A stretch of 55,790 nt of DNA from Chara braunii (taxonomy: Eukaryota > Streptophyta > Charophyceae > Charales > Characeae): positions 1,740,131 to 1,795,920 of the forward strand of contig BFEA01000098.1 of assembly GCA_003427395.1 (NCBI GenBank), in the 5' to 3' direction. Below, piece by piece: positions 9,892 through 21,038 of the stretch. Under the pieces are notes generated by a model, which saw nothing but the letters and a program-made list of their open reading frames with translations, searched no databases and was not told the DNA's origin. Both the position numbers and the translations under genes were made by a program. Each line of letters begins with the position of its first letter. Position 1 is the first letter of the stretch.

Positions 9892-12301
9892 CCTTCGGTT
9901 GCCTGCCGGGGTCCTATGCAAACGGACCTGGGTTTGGTAAATTGAAGTCCTCGCTAGACAACAACCTTTAATTTAATTGTCAGCATGATTATCGTTAATA
10001 ATGCAAGATGCCCACCGGCAACGAGTTAACCCGTTGCCAGGGATCTCGCTTTTCCAACCAAGGTCCTTAGTGAACGAACTCGGGTTTAGTAAGACGATGA
10101 TCACGACAAAACGACAACCTTTAGATAAAATAATATAGCTTGTGACACGTGAGTTGAATTACCATTGGCTAGACACTAAGAATAGTATATGCAGGAGTGC
10201 GAAGTCACACCAACAATGCGAACATAATCACATTGTCCAGAATTTCAATTGACTACGAACGTCCTTAAGGAACGAACTAGGGTATAGGATGGTTAAGAAT
10301 CCATGTCAAAGATACGACTAGTGAATGTAATATTCTTACATAGTAGGTAGAAGTGAGGTTAACGATTTGAGGGAGGTGTCTGCGTATGCTGGATCCTTCC
10401 TTCTGTTTACGTACTCGGGTCATTTGTCTGTATAGGCGCGTCTGTCAACTCAAGTTGTTAAGAGGTTAACGACTCTAATTGACTCTCATAAATTCTCAAA
10501 GAGTTGAGGAGGGATAGACGCGTGACGGACTGTTCTGTTTATTTTTAGTTAATGTATACTGACTTAAGTGAACTTTGTTTTCGTGATACTTTCCTTGTCT
10601 GTATCTCCTTAGCCAGGTATAAGTTGTAGGTTTATGATAGACTTTTGTTCCTTGTATGATGAAACCTCCAGTGAAGTCGTCACGTTGCTTGCATGAACTG
10701 ACTGAGGTAAATGATGGGATACTCCCGTAAGAGTTACCCTGCCATTCACCCGACTNAGTAATCATCTGGTGAAGTGTCTGTCTGACTTCGGCATTCGTAA
10801 CGGGAAGATGCCGTGCATCTTCTCTGTTGACTTAAAGGCTGGATCTAAGAGATAATCCGGTACTCCCGTGGGGTACATATTTTCAACGAATCAAAGCGAG
10901 GGTAGTAGGAGGCTCCCGTGGGGCTCTCCTATCGCTGATCTGGCCAGACTTGGAAGAAAACTAAGTACTCACCGGGTGAGTACACGAACTCCTAAGTCTG
11001 GGACGGTCTGTCCGACTTCCCGTAGGAGTCGGCATATCTTTTGCTCATTTACAATAAATAGGCAAGATAGGTGAACGGTCAGGACAACTCAACTAAGAGT
11101 CGTTTCGAATACCTACGCATCGAACGGGTAGTAGGATAACTCCTGGGAGGGTTGTCCTAATACTTGTCTGATTTGGGGATCAACTAACGAGGGGAAGGAA
11201 TGAGGTAACTATGTTCGAACAGTAGAGGGATACTCCCGGGTGAGTAACTCTACAACTTGTTCAGGTATGAATGATGGATGATATAAATAAGTACTAACGA
11301 TCTATTTATTTAACATTGAAGCAGGATATGGGAGGCTCCCGTGGGGTCATCCTATTGCCTGCTTGACTTTATCTTAACTGGTCTAATAAGATATACTCTA
11401 GCAAAGAGAGGATTTGGTGTTGCCTGAGTCCGCTAACGTGCTCCTAGCTCGTCTGACTCTGAGAGAGTAGTAGGGTGACTCTTGTAGGGTCATCCTATTA
11501 TACTTTTTGAGGATAGGCTGAATCTTAATCAAGGAGTAATAGGAGACTTCCGTGAAGACCACCTATTACTAACTTGAATTCCTTATTGACACTTGGATCT
11601 GGAGTGTTTTTTGAATGTTGGGTCAAGTATTGAGACACTTGTTTTAACTAGTAAAGGGATGCTCTCATGTGAGTTAGCTGATTGCTTGCATAAGCTGGTT
11701 TGAAGGGTTTGATTGCATGAGGACTGCATGGACTCTCAAGGGTGGTTGAGTGCTCCCTTAGGGCTACGCGACTAGTCTTTTGACTAACCGTTTGTCTGGA
11801 ATTGATCAAGTAGTGGAAGATTCCCAGGTGAATCAACCTACTACTTGCGTATGTCAGGACAAAAAGAAGAGAAAGGGAAAATGAAGTGCTCCATCGAGAG
11901 CGACTCCAAAGGTCCTTTAAAAAGAGTAGAAAAGAAGGCGAATACCGCGGGGAAAAGGATTAGAAAAAAAGAATCTTCGCGTTGCCTCAGTTCATTGATA
12001 GACTCCTAAGGGAGAAACCACCAAACGACATGAGTAGATCTCAGCTAGGCTATCGCGTAAGCACCAAAGAGTGTGCTTATCCGCAAGAGAGAAAAAAGGC
12101 AAGTACTGAGAGTAAGGGGAAATATGAGTTCCCTAAGACAACTTAGGACATAGGCAAGGGACTCCTTGAACAAAAGGAGGAAGAGTGACAGACGTCATAG
12201 GGTAGGTACAAGCTAAAAGGGTTAGACTTTGGGATGATGATCTCAAAGCTCACAGACCAGATCTAAGGGTTTAACCCTTAGATATCAATATGTGAGAAAT
12301 C

Positions 12302-12310
12302 GAGTGGGGG
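12302..12310 (+). promoter_or_regulatory. Polypurine tract before LTR copy B
   Basis: GAGTGGGGG directly precedes the TGTTGAATC start of LTR copy B. The equivalent positions before copies A and C are GAGGGAGG and GAGTGGGAG. The conserved position fits a plus-strand primer. Confidence 0.65.
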
Positions 12311-13377
12311 TGTTGAATCTTTGTTGACCTGTGTGTGTGCAGGTCCCTGTTTTGATCTACTGCAATTGAAGGAGAAGTCCTACGAAGAGGACTCAATTTT
12401 TTTGTTATCTCTCGATAACAGGTCGGTCGTTGCCGATTCAACTTTTCCCCTTTGACTTGATACCCACGTCTAAAGTCAAACCCTGTGGTCAGTAAAACTG
12501 TCACTTGTGGCCTTGCCTAAATGGTCCTAGTCACCCTCAAGGGTCCTTTGAAGAAATGTGAGGGGGCTGGGCTTACAGTCTCAAGAAAGATAGAGCTGTC
12601 ATATATGGTTTGGGAAGTGAGGGACAATGTCTGAGGTGTAGATTGATGGTTGACGTCGTTAGTGCATGGCATGTGGATTGTCTTTGCGTTATTCTATGCA
12701 GGTCTGTTTTGTTCGTGATTTTGGGATTAAATTGGACCTGATCTGTTGACGAGTCTTTGACACACAACACTTGTGAAAGTGGGAAGGGTTCCCAGCGGTA
12801 ATACCTCCATATTCATTATCAGTCCTATATAACTTCTATGTTATCTGATGTTCAGTCATATGTTAAGTAGAATAGAATACCTTTGGTAGTAAAATGGTTT
12901 GGTTGGTACTTTGATTATAGTGGTAAGAAAAAGAATATGTTATGGGAGCAGAAGCGGGAATAGACGACCTTCTAAAAGTTCGACATGAATATCTAGAAGT
13001 CTAGGATAGGGAAATCACATCCTGAACCTGACTTGACTAACGGGTCAGTCTTAGGCGTCTTACCTCGCATATCCCGTTTTATGCTACAGCGATCGAGAAA
13101 ACGCCCTCAGCCGACCTACCTCTACAAAGACATGTAAAAACCTTCGCATGTGGGTCGGTAGCTCAGCAGGGATACGCCTACCTCAGGGTGGTGACAGCCC
13201 CTTGGGTAAAGGTAAGTTGTACCTCGCTACGTCCAGACCTATCGCAGGGCGTCATGAGAGGTATGGCACGCGCGCACGGTCGGAGTGGTGACTGGTTCTT
13301 TTCAGGCAAAACATCCTGCGTGACACGACCGTGAGGTTCAGCGTCCCCAGCGGGGTGCGGGACCGCAGCGCGCGACA
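12311..13377 (+). mobile_element. LTR copy B (3' LTR)
   Basis: 1,067 bp, starting TGTTGAATC and ending CGCGCGACA, i.e. TGT...ACA termini. It aligns along its length with copy C (25734-26792), including ACCTGTGTGTG, GTTATCTCTCGATAACAGGTC, GCATGGCATGTG and the GC-rich final 350 bp. No target-site duplication can be paired because the upstream unit is itself compound. No ORF of note. Confidence 0.75.
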
Positions 13378-14100
13378 CCACGACTGCGTGTGACGCCGGT
13401 TTTTGTGTTGGCGCACGCCATGCCTAGCTGGCCCCCCCGTCCCGCAGTTTTCCTTGGGCCCACGACTGCGTGTGACGGACGGACTGTTGTATCTTTTAGT
13501 TGTATAGAAATTATTATTATTACTCTCGTGTTTTTAGCTACGAATATGGCTAAGCGCGTTTGAGGTAGCGAAAGGAAGGAACGAGTGTGTAGATGTTAGT
13601 AAAAATGGGCGCGCGAGGAATCAGACTGCGCACAAAGAAACTTAGTTAGCAGGCGAAGGTAGGAACAAAATGCGAGTAGAAGTGACGAACGACAACGTGC
13701 AAAGGAAAGAGGAGGAAGAACGAGGAGGAGAAACGAGAAGAAGATTGTGCGAAGAAAGAAGAAGGCGACAGAGGTAGCGACAGAGAGATAATTGAGGCCT
13801 CGATGGCAATGGGCGCTAAGTCACTCCCATGGCAGAGACGATCAGGTGGAGCAGAGAGATGAAGAAGAGTGCGAAGTAGAAGAGCACACAATAGAGAGAA
13901 GAACACAAACACAAAGAGAGGGCGATCAGGAGAAGAGCGGTGGTGAAGACTGCAAAGTGGGGGATTGCGGGAGCAGGAGAACACAAATGAACGTGTAAAC
14001 AGCGGGAGAACCACGATGGTAAGAAGAAGAAAGAAATTCACGGTTGAATAAGGGGGGCTTACCTCGACCTTATCTGCGAATAGCGGGATCCGATAAGGGA
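13378..14100. other. No gene; GC-rich LTR flank and purine-rich stretch
   Basis: CCACGACTGCGTGTGACG occurs twice (13378 and 13460). 13640-14040 is AG-rich on +. A - strand AGGTAAGCC donor-like site lies at 14054-14062. Nothing coding is recognised. Confidence 0.45.
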
Positions 14101-14111
14101 CGAGTTGTCTT

Positions 14112-14205
14112 CCTAGTGAGTCGGGGAAACTTTAACGAAACAGGTTGTCAAAGTCCCTGACCAGTTGTTATCTTCTTCCTTCTACGTACGGTTGTACTAG
14201 ACCGG
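14112..14205 (+). repeat. Hammerhead-like repeat, decayed copy a
   Basis: CCTAGTGAGTCGG, ACGAAACAGGTTGTC and a TTGTTATCTTCTTCC block align with copy c at 41203-41290. The catalytic CTGATGA is damaged (CTAGTGA), so this copy should be inactive. Confidence 0.5.
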
Positions 14206-14219
14206 AAAAATAGTTAGTA

Positions 14220-14312
14220 TAAATTTTATTCATTTTATTATGATTATTTGTATTATTATTTTTGCTATTACTATTGTTATTAGTATTTTGTTAAGTGCCG
14301 GACAACGTAGAT

Positions 14313-14380
<68 letters not shown>

Positions 14381-14734
14381 GGATGAGGATGTGAGGGCAC
14401 GCACCTGGTATTGGCGATGGTCTGCATTGAGCGACATCTTCGAAGTACTTCGTTGGCTGCTGACGTCAACAGTTGCATTGTCAATTAGTAGGCAGATGGT
14501 AGTTGTGTAGGGAGTAGGTTGGGCGTTGAACGCCAAGTAGGGAGACGGGCCTGGACACATATGTTGGTGGTGGCGAGAGCAAGCTCTCACTAACATTTGG
14601 TTTTCAGTGTTACGGTCCTCCATTAGTGTTATATGTGTGCAATGCTGCTTTCTGAACGTCGTTATACATTTTGACTTTCAATGTGATTGTGCAAACTGTA
14701 TATTGCCATCTCGCTGTTACTCATTTTCCTTGCG

Positions 14735-14809
<75 letters not shown>

Positions 14810-14870
14810 TATTATTATTACTATTATTATTATTATTATTACTGTTACTGATAGTTGCCCATATCTGAGT
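14220..14870 (+). repeat. (TTA)n-associated dispersed repeat with (GA)n
   Basis: It contains (GA)n at 14313-14378, CACGCACCTGGTATTGGCGATG, the palindrome GGGCGTTGAACGCC at 14521, CTCACTAACATTTGGTTTTCAG and (TTA)n at 14739-14840. It aligns with 15735-16180. Confidence 0.75.
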
Positions 14871-15007
14871 GGGGCCGTAACAGAAGGAAGTCGACTGAGG
14901 AAAACATGGAAAAGAGGGAGAGAGAGATGGCTCGTCAGAAACAAGGGTAAAATATCAGGTACGTGAGGGTTTGTGCAAAGGGGGACGTCGGGGGGGGGGA
15001 GACTGTT

Positions 15008-15062
<55 letters not shown>

Positions 15063-15734
15063 GGAAAAAATGAGAGAGAAGGGAGAGGAAGAAGGGAAAA
15101 AGAGAAAGGATCAAACAAGCAGACAGACCAATACACAGACAGACTCAAACATATAGACACAGATAGACAGGCACGGACAACCATACGTGAAAAACAAGAG
15201 ACAAACACAAACAGTCACGTTGACAAATGCAAATGGTCAGACAAACACCAACAGTCAGACCAACTGGTGCAGGCAAAGAAATGAGACAACCAGACGCACG
15301 CAAACAAACAGACAGGTAGGCACGGGGCGACCAAACAAACGGGCAGACACAGACAAGTGAACAGACAGGCAAACACAAACAAACAAACTGGCGGACGGAG
15401 ACAAATAAACAAACAGATGGAAAAGAAACAGAAAAACAACGGACAAACAAGGCAGAGAGAAAAAAAGAAAAAGAGAGAGAGAGAGGAAAAAAGAAAGGAA
15501 GAAAAAATAGGTGCCGACAACACGCGGGCAGGTGAACAAACAACCGGACGCCGACATTAACAAACAAACAGTCGGGCACAGATAAACAGTGGACAGACGC
15601 AGACAGGCAGCCAAACGAACACAAACTGTCAATCAAACAGACACTGACAGTCAGACAAGCAGATGCAAAGAAAACAGACAGACGCACACACGGAGAGAGG
15701 ACGAGAGAAAGGATGATGGTGGTAAAGAAAGGGT
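14871..15734. repeat. (GA)n microsatellite and degenerate ACAGACA/CAAACAGA tract
   Basis: (GA)n lies at 15013-15059. From 15115 to 15690 the + strand is almost entirely short ACAGACA, ACAAACAA and GCAGACAGGC words. Cys/Leu/Val-rich - strand frames across it are artefacts. Confidence 0.8.
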
Positions 15735-16086
15735 ACGTACCTGATCTTGGCAATAGTCTACGAGGGTCGACATCACCATGTACTCTGATTCTGCTGCTCA
15801 CGTCGTTTGGGTGAATTATCAATTCGTAGGCTACTAGTAAGTTGTGCGATCATAGTCCAATCGCTAAGTGTCACGTAGAAAGAAGAACTCTGGATCCATA
15901 TGCGGGTGGAGGCGAGAGTGTGCTCCCACTGACATTCGGATTCAGTGCTTTGGTTCTTAGTAAATGTTGCATCAATGCAGTTTCGTTTTTCCAAGCGGTA
16001 GCGGTCTGCCCGGTGTTCAATGAGTTTCTGCAGTCTGAAACTTGTCACTTCGCCATTGCCCATTTTTCTTGCTATACTATAATTAA

Positions 16087-16158
<72 letters not shown>

Positions 16159-16180
16159 ATTTTTTTATTATTATTATTAT
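15735..16180 (+). repeat. (TTA)n-associated dispersed repeat
   Basis: GTACGTACCTGATCTTGGCA, GGGTCGACATCACCATGTAC, GGCGAGAGTGTGCTCCCACT and TTGCCCATTTTTCTTGC parallel 14395-14730, and the copy again ends in (TTA)n (16088-16180). Confidence 0.75.
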
Positions 16181-16216
16181 TTCAGTAGTTGTGGCCCCGG
16201 TAAACCTCATGGCCGT

Positions 16217-16400
16217 TGTCGGGCGCGGGGGTCTCACACCCAGACGCAAAGTATTTTCAGTGTCGGACCTCACGGTCGCATCACGTAGGAGTTTTAGAAG
16301 TGTTTCAGCGAAAGACGAACTCCGATCGTGCGCCCCAGCTATACCTCTCGCGGCTCCCTGCGACAGTGGTCTACCATACTTTTACTTATCTTCTCGATAG
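16217..16400 (-). mobile_element. LTR 3'-end fragment, inverted
   Basis: Starting TGTCGGGCGCGG at 16217, this stretch is the reverse complement of the final ~180 bp of the LTRs. It includes CCTCACGGTCGCATCACG, ACTCCGATCGTGCGC and ATACCTCTCGCGGCTCCCTG. It ends around 16400 in unrelated sequence, so it is a truncated solo piece. Confidence 0.65.
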
Positions 16401-16675
16401 ACAGGGAACAGTGAAAGCCCTGAAAAGAGATCGATCCATTACTGACAGACCGCTTCCTGATTCTACTGAGTGGAGGTAGAAGGAATGTGGCCCCATGTGA
16501 CATGTCCTGCTATCTTAACCTCTTGATGAATATCTATCATATGATTCTATCCCATAAAAAAAAAAAAAAATGATGATGTTTTGTCTATGTATGTCTTAAA
16601 TAGAGAATCATATATAATGAGGCAGAAAGTATTGGTGATGTTAGTTTATACTCTCTTCTTTAGGCTACTTGTCTG
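16401..16675. other. No gene
   Basis: Unique-looking AT-rich sequence with an A run at 16556-16569. Nothing recognised. Confidence 0.4.
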
Positions 16676-17035
16676 GCAATAAGGCGGGTTTCTCGGAGCC
16701 TCGCTTCTCTTATCACCACCTCCCTTACCTGTGCTACCCAAGTGATAGGGCATGCCTTAAGAGGCCTCGCTTCTCCTATCACTTGTTTTGATGCATGGCT
16801 GGTTGGCGATAAGGTAGATTCTCGGAGCCTTGCTTCTCTTATCACCGCCCATGCTATTATTGCGATAGGGCACACCTCTCGGGGTCTCGCTCCTCCTATC
16901 GCTTACTTGCACTGACGCACGTTGGTTGGTGATTGGGCAGGCTTCTCGGAGCCTCGCTTCTCTTATCGCCACCCGTACCATTATTGTGATAGGGCAAGCT
17001 TCTTGGAGCCTCGCTCCTCCTATTGCTCACTTGCA
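16676..17035 (+). repeat. Tandem hairpin satellite, six alternating units of ~62 bp
   Basis: Hairpins alternate between a GATAAGG...CTTATC type (near 16676, 16804, 16926) and a GATAGGG...CCTATC type (16743, 16863, 16987). Each encloses CTCGGAGCCTCGCTTCT or a close variant. Arms covary: GTGATAGG/CCTATCAC at 16741 and GCGATAGG/CCTATCGC at 16861. Confidence 0.75.
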
Positions 17036-17989
17036 AGTTTTTCTGACGACATTGGTCGTCTCTTTTGACGCCTCTTGAGCCCTGGGTCATTCGGAAGACC
17101 TTAAGATTATGCGGGTAGGCCATACTAGACTTGTACCCCGTGACTTAGAGACCTTCCGCCTGATCCTGGGACAATGTTAGCCTTGGATTTTTTAGAGGAT
17201 GTAGGGTTAAGTCATCTTGTAGGCAATAATAAGTTGATGCAATCCATACTCATAGTATTTGATCAATAGCACGCACAATCCTTCAATCCATTGTGAACCC
17301 TGCTTTATCAATGTCGGGGGGTCTATTAAGCAAGAGGAGACTGCACGGAGTCAATCTCGTTGCTGCCATATCCTCAAAGAAACATTCACATTGCGAGACA
17401 GGTACTCGAAACTTCTCGTTCTCGCTATGTTTCCCAGCAACAGTTAGCCAGACACAATTAATATCAACAGTCAGATAACAAGATTGCCCTGCATGAGATC
17501 CATGTTTCATCATGTATTCACGATACAAGAAATCCAGAATTACTTCAAGCATTGCTCATGCAGACATCGTATTTTCCTTGCTCTGATTTAATCAAGAACA
17601 AAGTCACAGATTAATATAGTCAGACACAGATGAATGCATAGTAATCTGGGGTAGTACTGATATAAGATATAAAAGACGGGAAGAGGAAAGGAAGACCTCG
17701 CTTTTCAGCGACGAGCACCCCGTACTGCCCCTAGTCGAGGTACGTGCTCACTTTCCGTGTCCGTACATAGCTGAACTCGCAGTTGAAAATGAAATCGATA
17801 TAACAATAATAATAATAATATACTCAGGGTCGACAGTCGGTGGCGAGCAAGTAAGTGCTCTCTCTCCCAGCGTGTGTCTCTCTGTGTTTTACTGTGTGTC
17901 TGTGTTTTAGGAGCTGCAGCCGTAACACAAGTCTTTGCTGCTGCAATGCCGAAAGGTCAAGTCCGCGATCTTCCGGAAGACCCGGAAGT
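17036..17989. other. No assigned gene; one unclassified 89-residue frame on the - strand
   Basis: A - strand frame at 17283-17552 (starting MLEVILDFLYREYMMKHGSH) has mixed, protein-like composition. It is short, and I do not recognise it. It could be a decayed fragment of a larger gene. (AAT)n lies at 17804-17819. Confidence 0.3.
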
Positions 17990-18260
17990 GACCTTTCGTG
18001 AGTATAAGTAGGCAGTCCGTCGGCAACTGGGCAAGTGGTAGTCTAACCCGGCCCAGTCAGCGACACCCAATCCCGGTCGTATTTTGTCAAATCATCAAGT
18101 ACCATGTGGGACTGTGTGCACCCCCGGGCCCAACCTACGCTAGTTGCCTATCCTTGTATAGGTGTGTTCACGCAACAGGCTCACTTCGACTCTCGAAGAC
18201 CAATGTACATAATGTCAACACCATAGTCGACCTCTCACATACGCTAGGTAAATCTCTCAT
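17990..18260 (-). repeat. Mosaic dispersed repeat, inverted copy
   Basis: The reverse complement carries GTGAGAGGTCGACTATGGTG, TGTACATTGGTCTTCGAGAG and GTGCACACAGTCCCACATGG. These match 5200-5290, 7500-7560 and 6950-7030. A + strand donor-like CTAG|GTAAATC lies at 18243-18252. Confidence 0.7.
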
Positions 18261-19299
18261 TTTTTTTTCTTTATCTCTCTTTCTTTGCCTCTCTCTCTGT
18301 GTGTACGTGTCTTTCTCTGCGTGTCACTGTGTATTCGTGTGACTGCGTATGTGTCACTGTGTCTATGTGTGGTCCACTGTGTATGTGTGTTCGTCACAGT
18401 GTGACTGTGTGCGTTTACTGTGTATGTGATATTGTGTCTATGCGTTACGATGTAAGTGACACTGTGTCGGTGTGTCACCGTGTATGTGACACTGTGTCGG
18501 TGTGTTACAATGTATTCATGTGTTTGTGCGTGTGTCACAATGCTTGTATGTGTCACAGTGTCTGTATGTGTCACAATGCACTCTATGTCTCTGTTATGCG
18601 TGCGCCACTGTGCATGTTTCTGTGTTTGTGCGTGTGTCACAGTATTTGTGTGTGTCACACACAGTATCTGTGTGACTATGTATTTGTGTGTGTGTCTGTG
18701 TATTTGTGTTTCTGTGTCACCGTGCAACCATGTGATTGTGACTGTGTGTCACAGTGTTCGTGTGTGTGTTGTCACAATGCACTGTCTGTGTCGTAGTGTG
18801 ACTGGGTGTCACAATGCGTTTATGTGACACTGGGCACTGTGTATCTATCACAGTGTGTCTGTCTCCGCGCACCGTGTCACTGTGTCATTGTGCACTGTGT
18901 ATATGTTACTCTGTGTCTGTGTCTGTGTGTGTGACTGTGACTGTGTGTGTGTCTAGTTTTTTTGTCTCCGTTTGTCTGCTTGTTTGTTTGTCTGTCTATC
19001 TTGCTGTCTGTCTCTCTGCATGTTTGTCTGTCTCTTTGTCTGTCTGTCTCTCTCTCCCTCTTTGTATCAACGCCGTCACCTATCATCAGAGCCCACAACC
19101 TAACCGCAGTGGAACCGCAATGCAGCACGATCCTCCATTATGTGCGACACACCGAGATTACAGCATGGGGACACGACAGACACCCACAAGCATTCCAACA
19201 AGTCGAGCAGATGACGGGCCCAACCTCACGATGTTGACGACAGATGCATCACACATCCCGTCAGTCTCCGCCTTCGCAGACAGTAAGCAGCGAAGCAGG
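18261..19299. repeat. Degenerate GTGTCACTGTGT / TGTCTGTCT tract with a unique tail
   Basis: 18290-18950 is composed of GTGTCAC, TGTGTATG and TGTCACAATG words, and 18955-19060 of TTTGTCTGTCTGTC. It mirrors the ACAGACA tract at 15115-15690. Cys/Val-rich frames are artefacts. 19060-19300 is unassigned. Confidence 0.75.
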
Positions 19300-19302
19300 T
19301 GA

Positions 19303-19371
<69 letters not shown>

Positions 19372-19710
19372 TGCAAGGAAGATGAGCAATAGCGAACTTC
19401 ATAAATCAGCAGCATCATACACATGTGATCAGACAGTCGTGGCCTCGAACCAAAAGCAGAACTGCATTACGAGTCCCACCAAATAAGAACACAACGAAAA
19501 CTCATAATTGACAATGCTGGAATAGTCTCATCATCACCAACACAAAACCAATGTCGATATCCTATATGGCGCTCGGCGCCCAGACTACAGATGGCAAATC
19601 TTATCTAGCCTATCTACAATGTCACTGGTCCAGTCAACAGCTCCCCGAAGTATGACCAGATATCGGTCAATGTCGTCTGCCTCAAGCACCAGATATATCT
19701 CTCGTATCAC
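19300..19710 (-). repeat. (TTA)n-associated dispersed repeat, inverted copy
   Basis: (ACT)n/(AAT)n at 19303-19372 starts the copy. The reverse complement then follows 5430-5720 nearly base for base, including the GGGCGCCGAGCGCC palindrome at 19567-19582. Confidence 0.8.
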
Positions 19711-19799
19711 TCACTTCTCTCTCTCCCTCATACACACGCATACACATTCAGTGTCACTCACCCACATGCATATATACACACACACGCAGACACGCACCC

Positions 19800-20310
19800 A
19801 GGTGGTAGTGTATATTTCCATGTTCTAGCGGTAGATTCATTCGTTTTGCTCATCCCATCGATGGAAGTAGCTTGAAATCCGTTGCGAGATTCTCACGCGC
19901 ACACACACACACAGAGACGTGTGGTAGTGCATCTTTCCATGTTCTAGCGGCGGATGCATTCGATTTTTACCCCTCCTATCGATGGAAGTATCATGAGCCG
20001 CCCGCGCGACTCACTTGTGCACGCCCCCCCCCCCCGACACACACACACACGTGCCTATGTATATTTCCATATTGTAGGGGTGGATTCATTCGATTTTGCT
20101 CATCCTATCGTAAAAAGCACCACACTCAGCCGCGCGATCGGTATGCATGCTTACACACTTATACACGTAGATGTAGTAGTGTTTGGCTCGAGGAGTAGGT
20201 CGCAGTGATAGGAAACTTACCTGTTCTCTATCTTCGTCCTCGTCGTCGTCGTAGTCATAGTTGCCGTCGTCGTAGTCATAGTTGTCGTCGTCGTAGTCTA
20301 ACCGCACGCT
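19800..20310 (-). repeat. Three ~118-bp tandem units plus (GTC/GTA) minisatellite, inverted copy of 3860-4180
   Basis: Units at about 19803, 19921 and 20050 each contain TATTTCCATGTTCTAGCGG (or a variant) and then CACACACA. 20233-20300 is a GTCGTCGTAGTCATAGTTGC minisatellite. Confidence 0.75.
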
Positions 20311-20873
20311 CAGGTAAGTATTATTTTCCTCCCCTCTCCTTTTCCTTCTTCTTCTTCTTCACCTTCTTCTTCTTCATCCCTTTTCCTACCTTTTGCCCGC
20401 ACGTTTGTCTTTTTCACGAGGCCAAGTCCACCATTTTCCCTCGTTGTCACTCACTACTTCCACACTTAGTGCTTGCCAAGCCGCGCGCCCGCAACCCTTC
20501 ACACATACCTCGTTGCTTTTTCTGCGCGTTCTCTCCGTTGCTCCCTGCTCGTTCTTTCGTCGATCTTCCCCGTAGTCATTGTCTCCCCCACCGTAGTCGT
20601 CACCTCCGTCGCTTGCTCCTCGCCTTCTCCCTCATGCCCTTCATCGTTTCTCCTCCTCGCTCCGCACGCTCTCCCGCTTCTCGTTGCTCCCTGCAATTTA
20701 GCGAGTTTTCACAACGGCAATCAGTTTTTCGTGACTTCGGCCAGATCTTTGCCACATTCGAGGTTTACTATTGCGGCGGGATGGAAAATTTCCCGAGAAT
20801 GGACTTGCCCAAAATTCGGGGCAAATACAATACAGTAAGTTAGAAGAGCTTCGTACTCGTAAAAAAAAAAAAA
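20311..20873. other. No gene; pyrimidine-rich sequence up to a poly-A and gap
   Basis: A donor-like CAGGTAAGTATT lies at 20309-20320. C/T-rich sequence follows. Frames here (for example 20205-20843) are low complexity. Confidence 0.45.
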
Positions 20874-20936
20874 NNNNNNNNNNNNNNNNNNNNNNNNNNN
20901 NNNNNNNNNNNNNNNNNNNNNNNNNNNNNNNNNNNN
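20874..20936. other. Assembly gap (63 N) inside poly-A sequence
   Basis: The N run is flanked by A runs on both sides (20861-20873 and 20955-21035), so the gap probably marks an unresolved homopolymer. Confidence 0.98.
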
Positions 20937-21004
20937 TTAACTTTCTGTACTCGAAAAAAAAAAAAAAAAAAAAAAAAAAAACAAAAAAAAAAAAAAAAAA
21001 AAAA

Positions 21005-21035
<31 letters not shown>

Positions 21036-21038
<3 letters not shown>

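Larger units (their letters stand above)
9872..12310 (+). mobile_element. Non-coding internal region of the LTR element, made of serial hairpins
   Basis: The 2.4 kb between the PBS and the polypurine tract contains no gag or pol reading frame. From about 10700 to 11850 it carries at least ten imperfect palindromes of about 20-40 nt. Examples are 10711-10745, 10860-10876, 10903-10933, 10965-10983, 11012-11032, 11129-11163, 11222-11253, 11321-11362, 11467-11503, 11535-11570 and 11807-11847. Most share a core ACTC-(C/T)(C/T)GTG-GAGT inside arms such as GTAGTAGG / CCTATTAC. Further small palindromes follow (GATCTAAGGG / CCCTTAGATA near 12260). It resembles a LARD, a large non-autonomous LTR derivative with a structured non-coding interior. 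Confidence 0.72.

Noticed and set aside
10700-11850. CRISPR-like regularly spaced palindromic repeats
   Set aside because: Units are not identical, spacing varies, arms covary, no cas genes exist, and the region lies between a PBS and a PPT in a eukaryotic LTR element.
15145-15822. 225-residue Cys/Leu/Val-rich - strand frame resembling a membrane protein
   Set aside because: It translates a degenerate ACAGACA repeat tract; the same type of frame appears in 18257-18827.
17283-17552. 89-residue - strand frame
   Set aside because: Composition is plausible, but there is no recognised family, extension or splice context.
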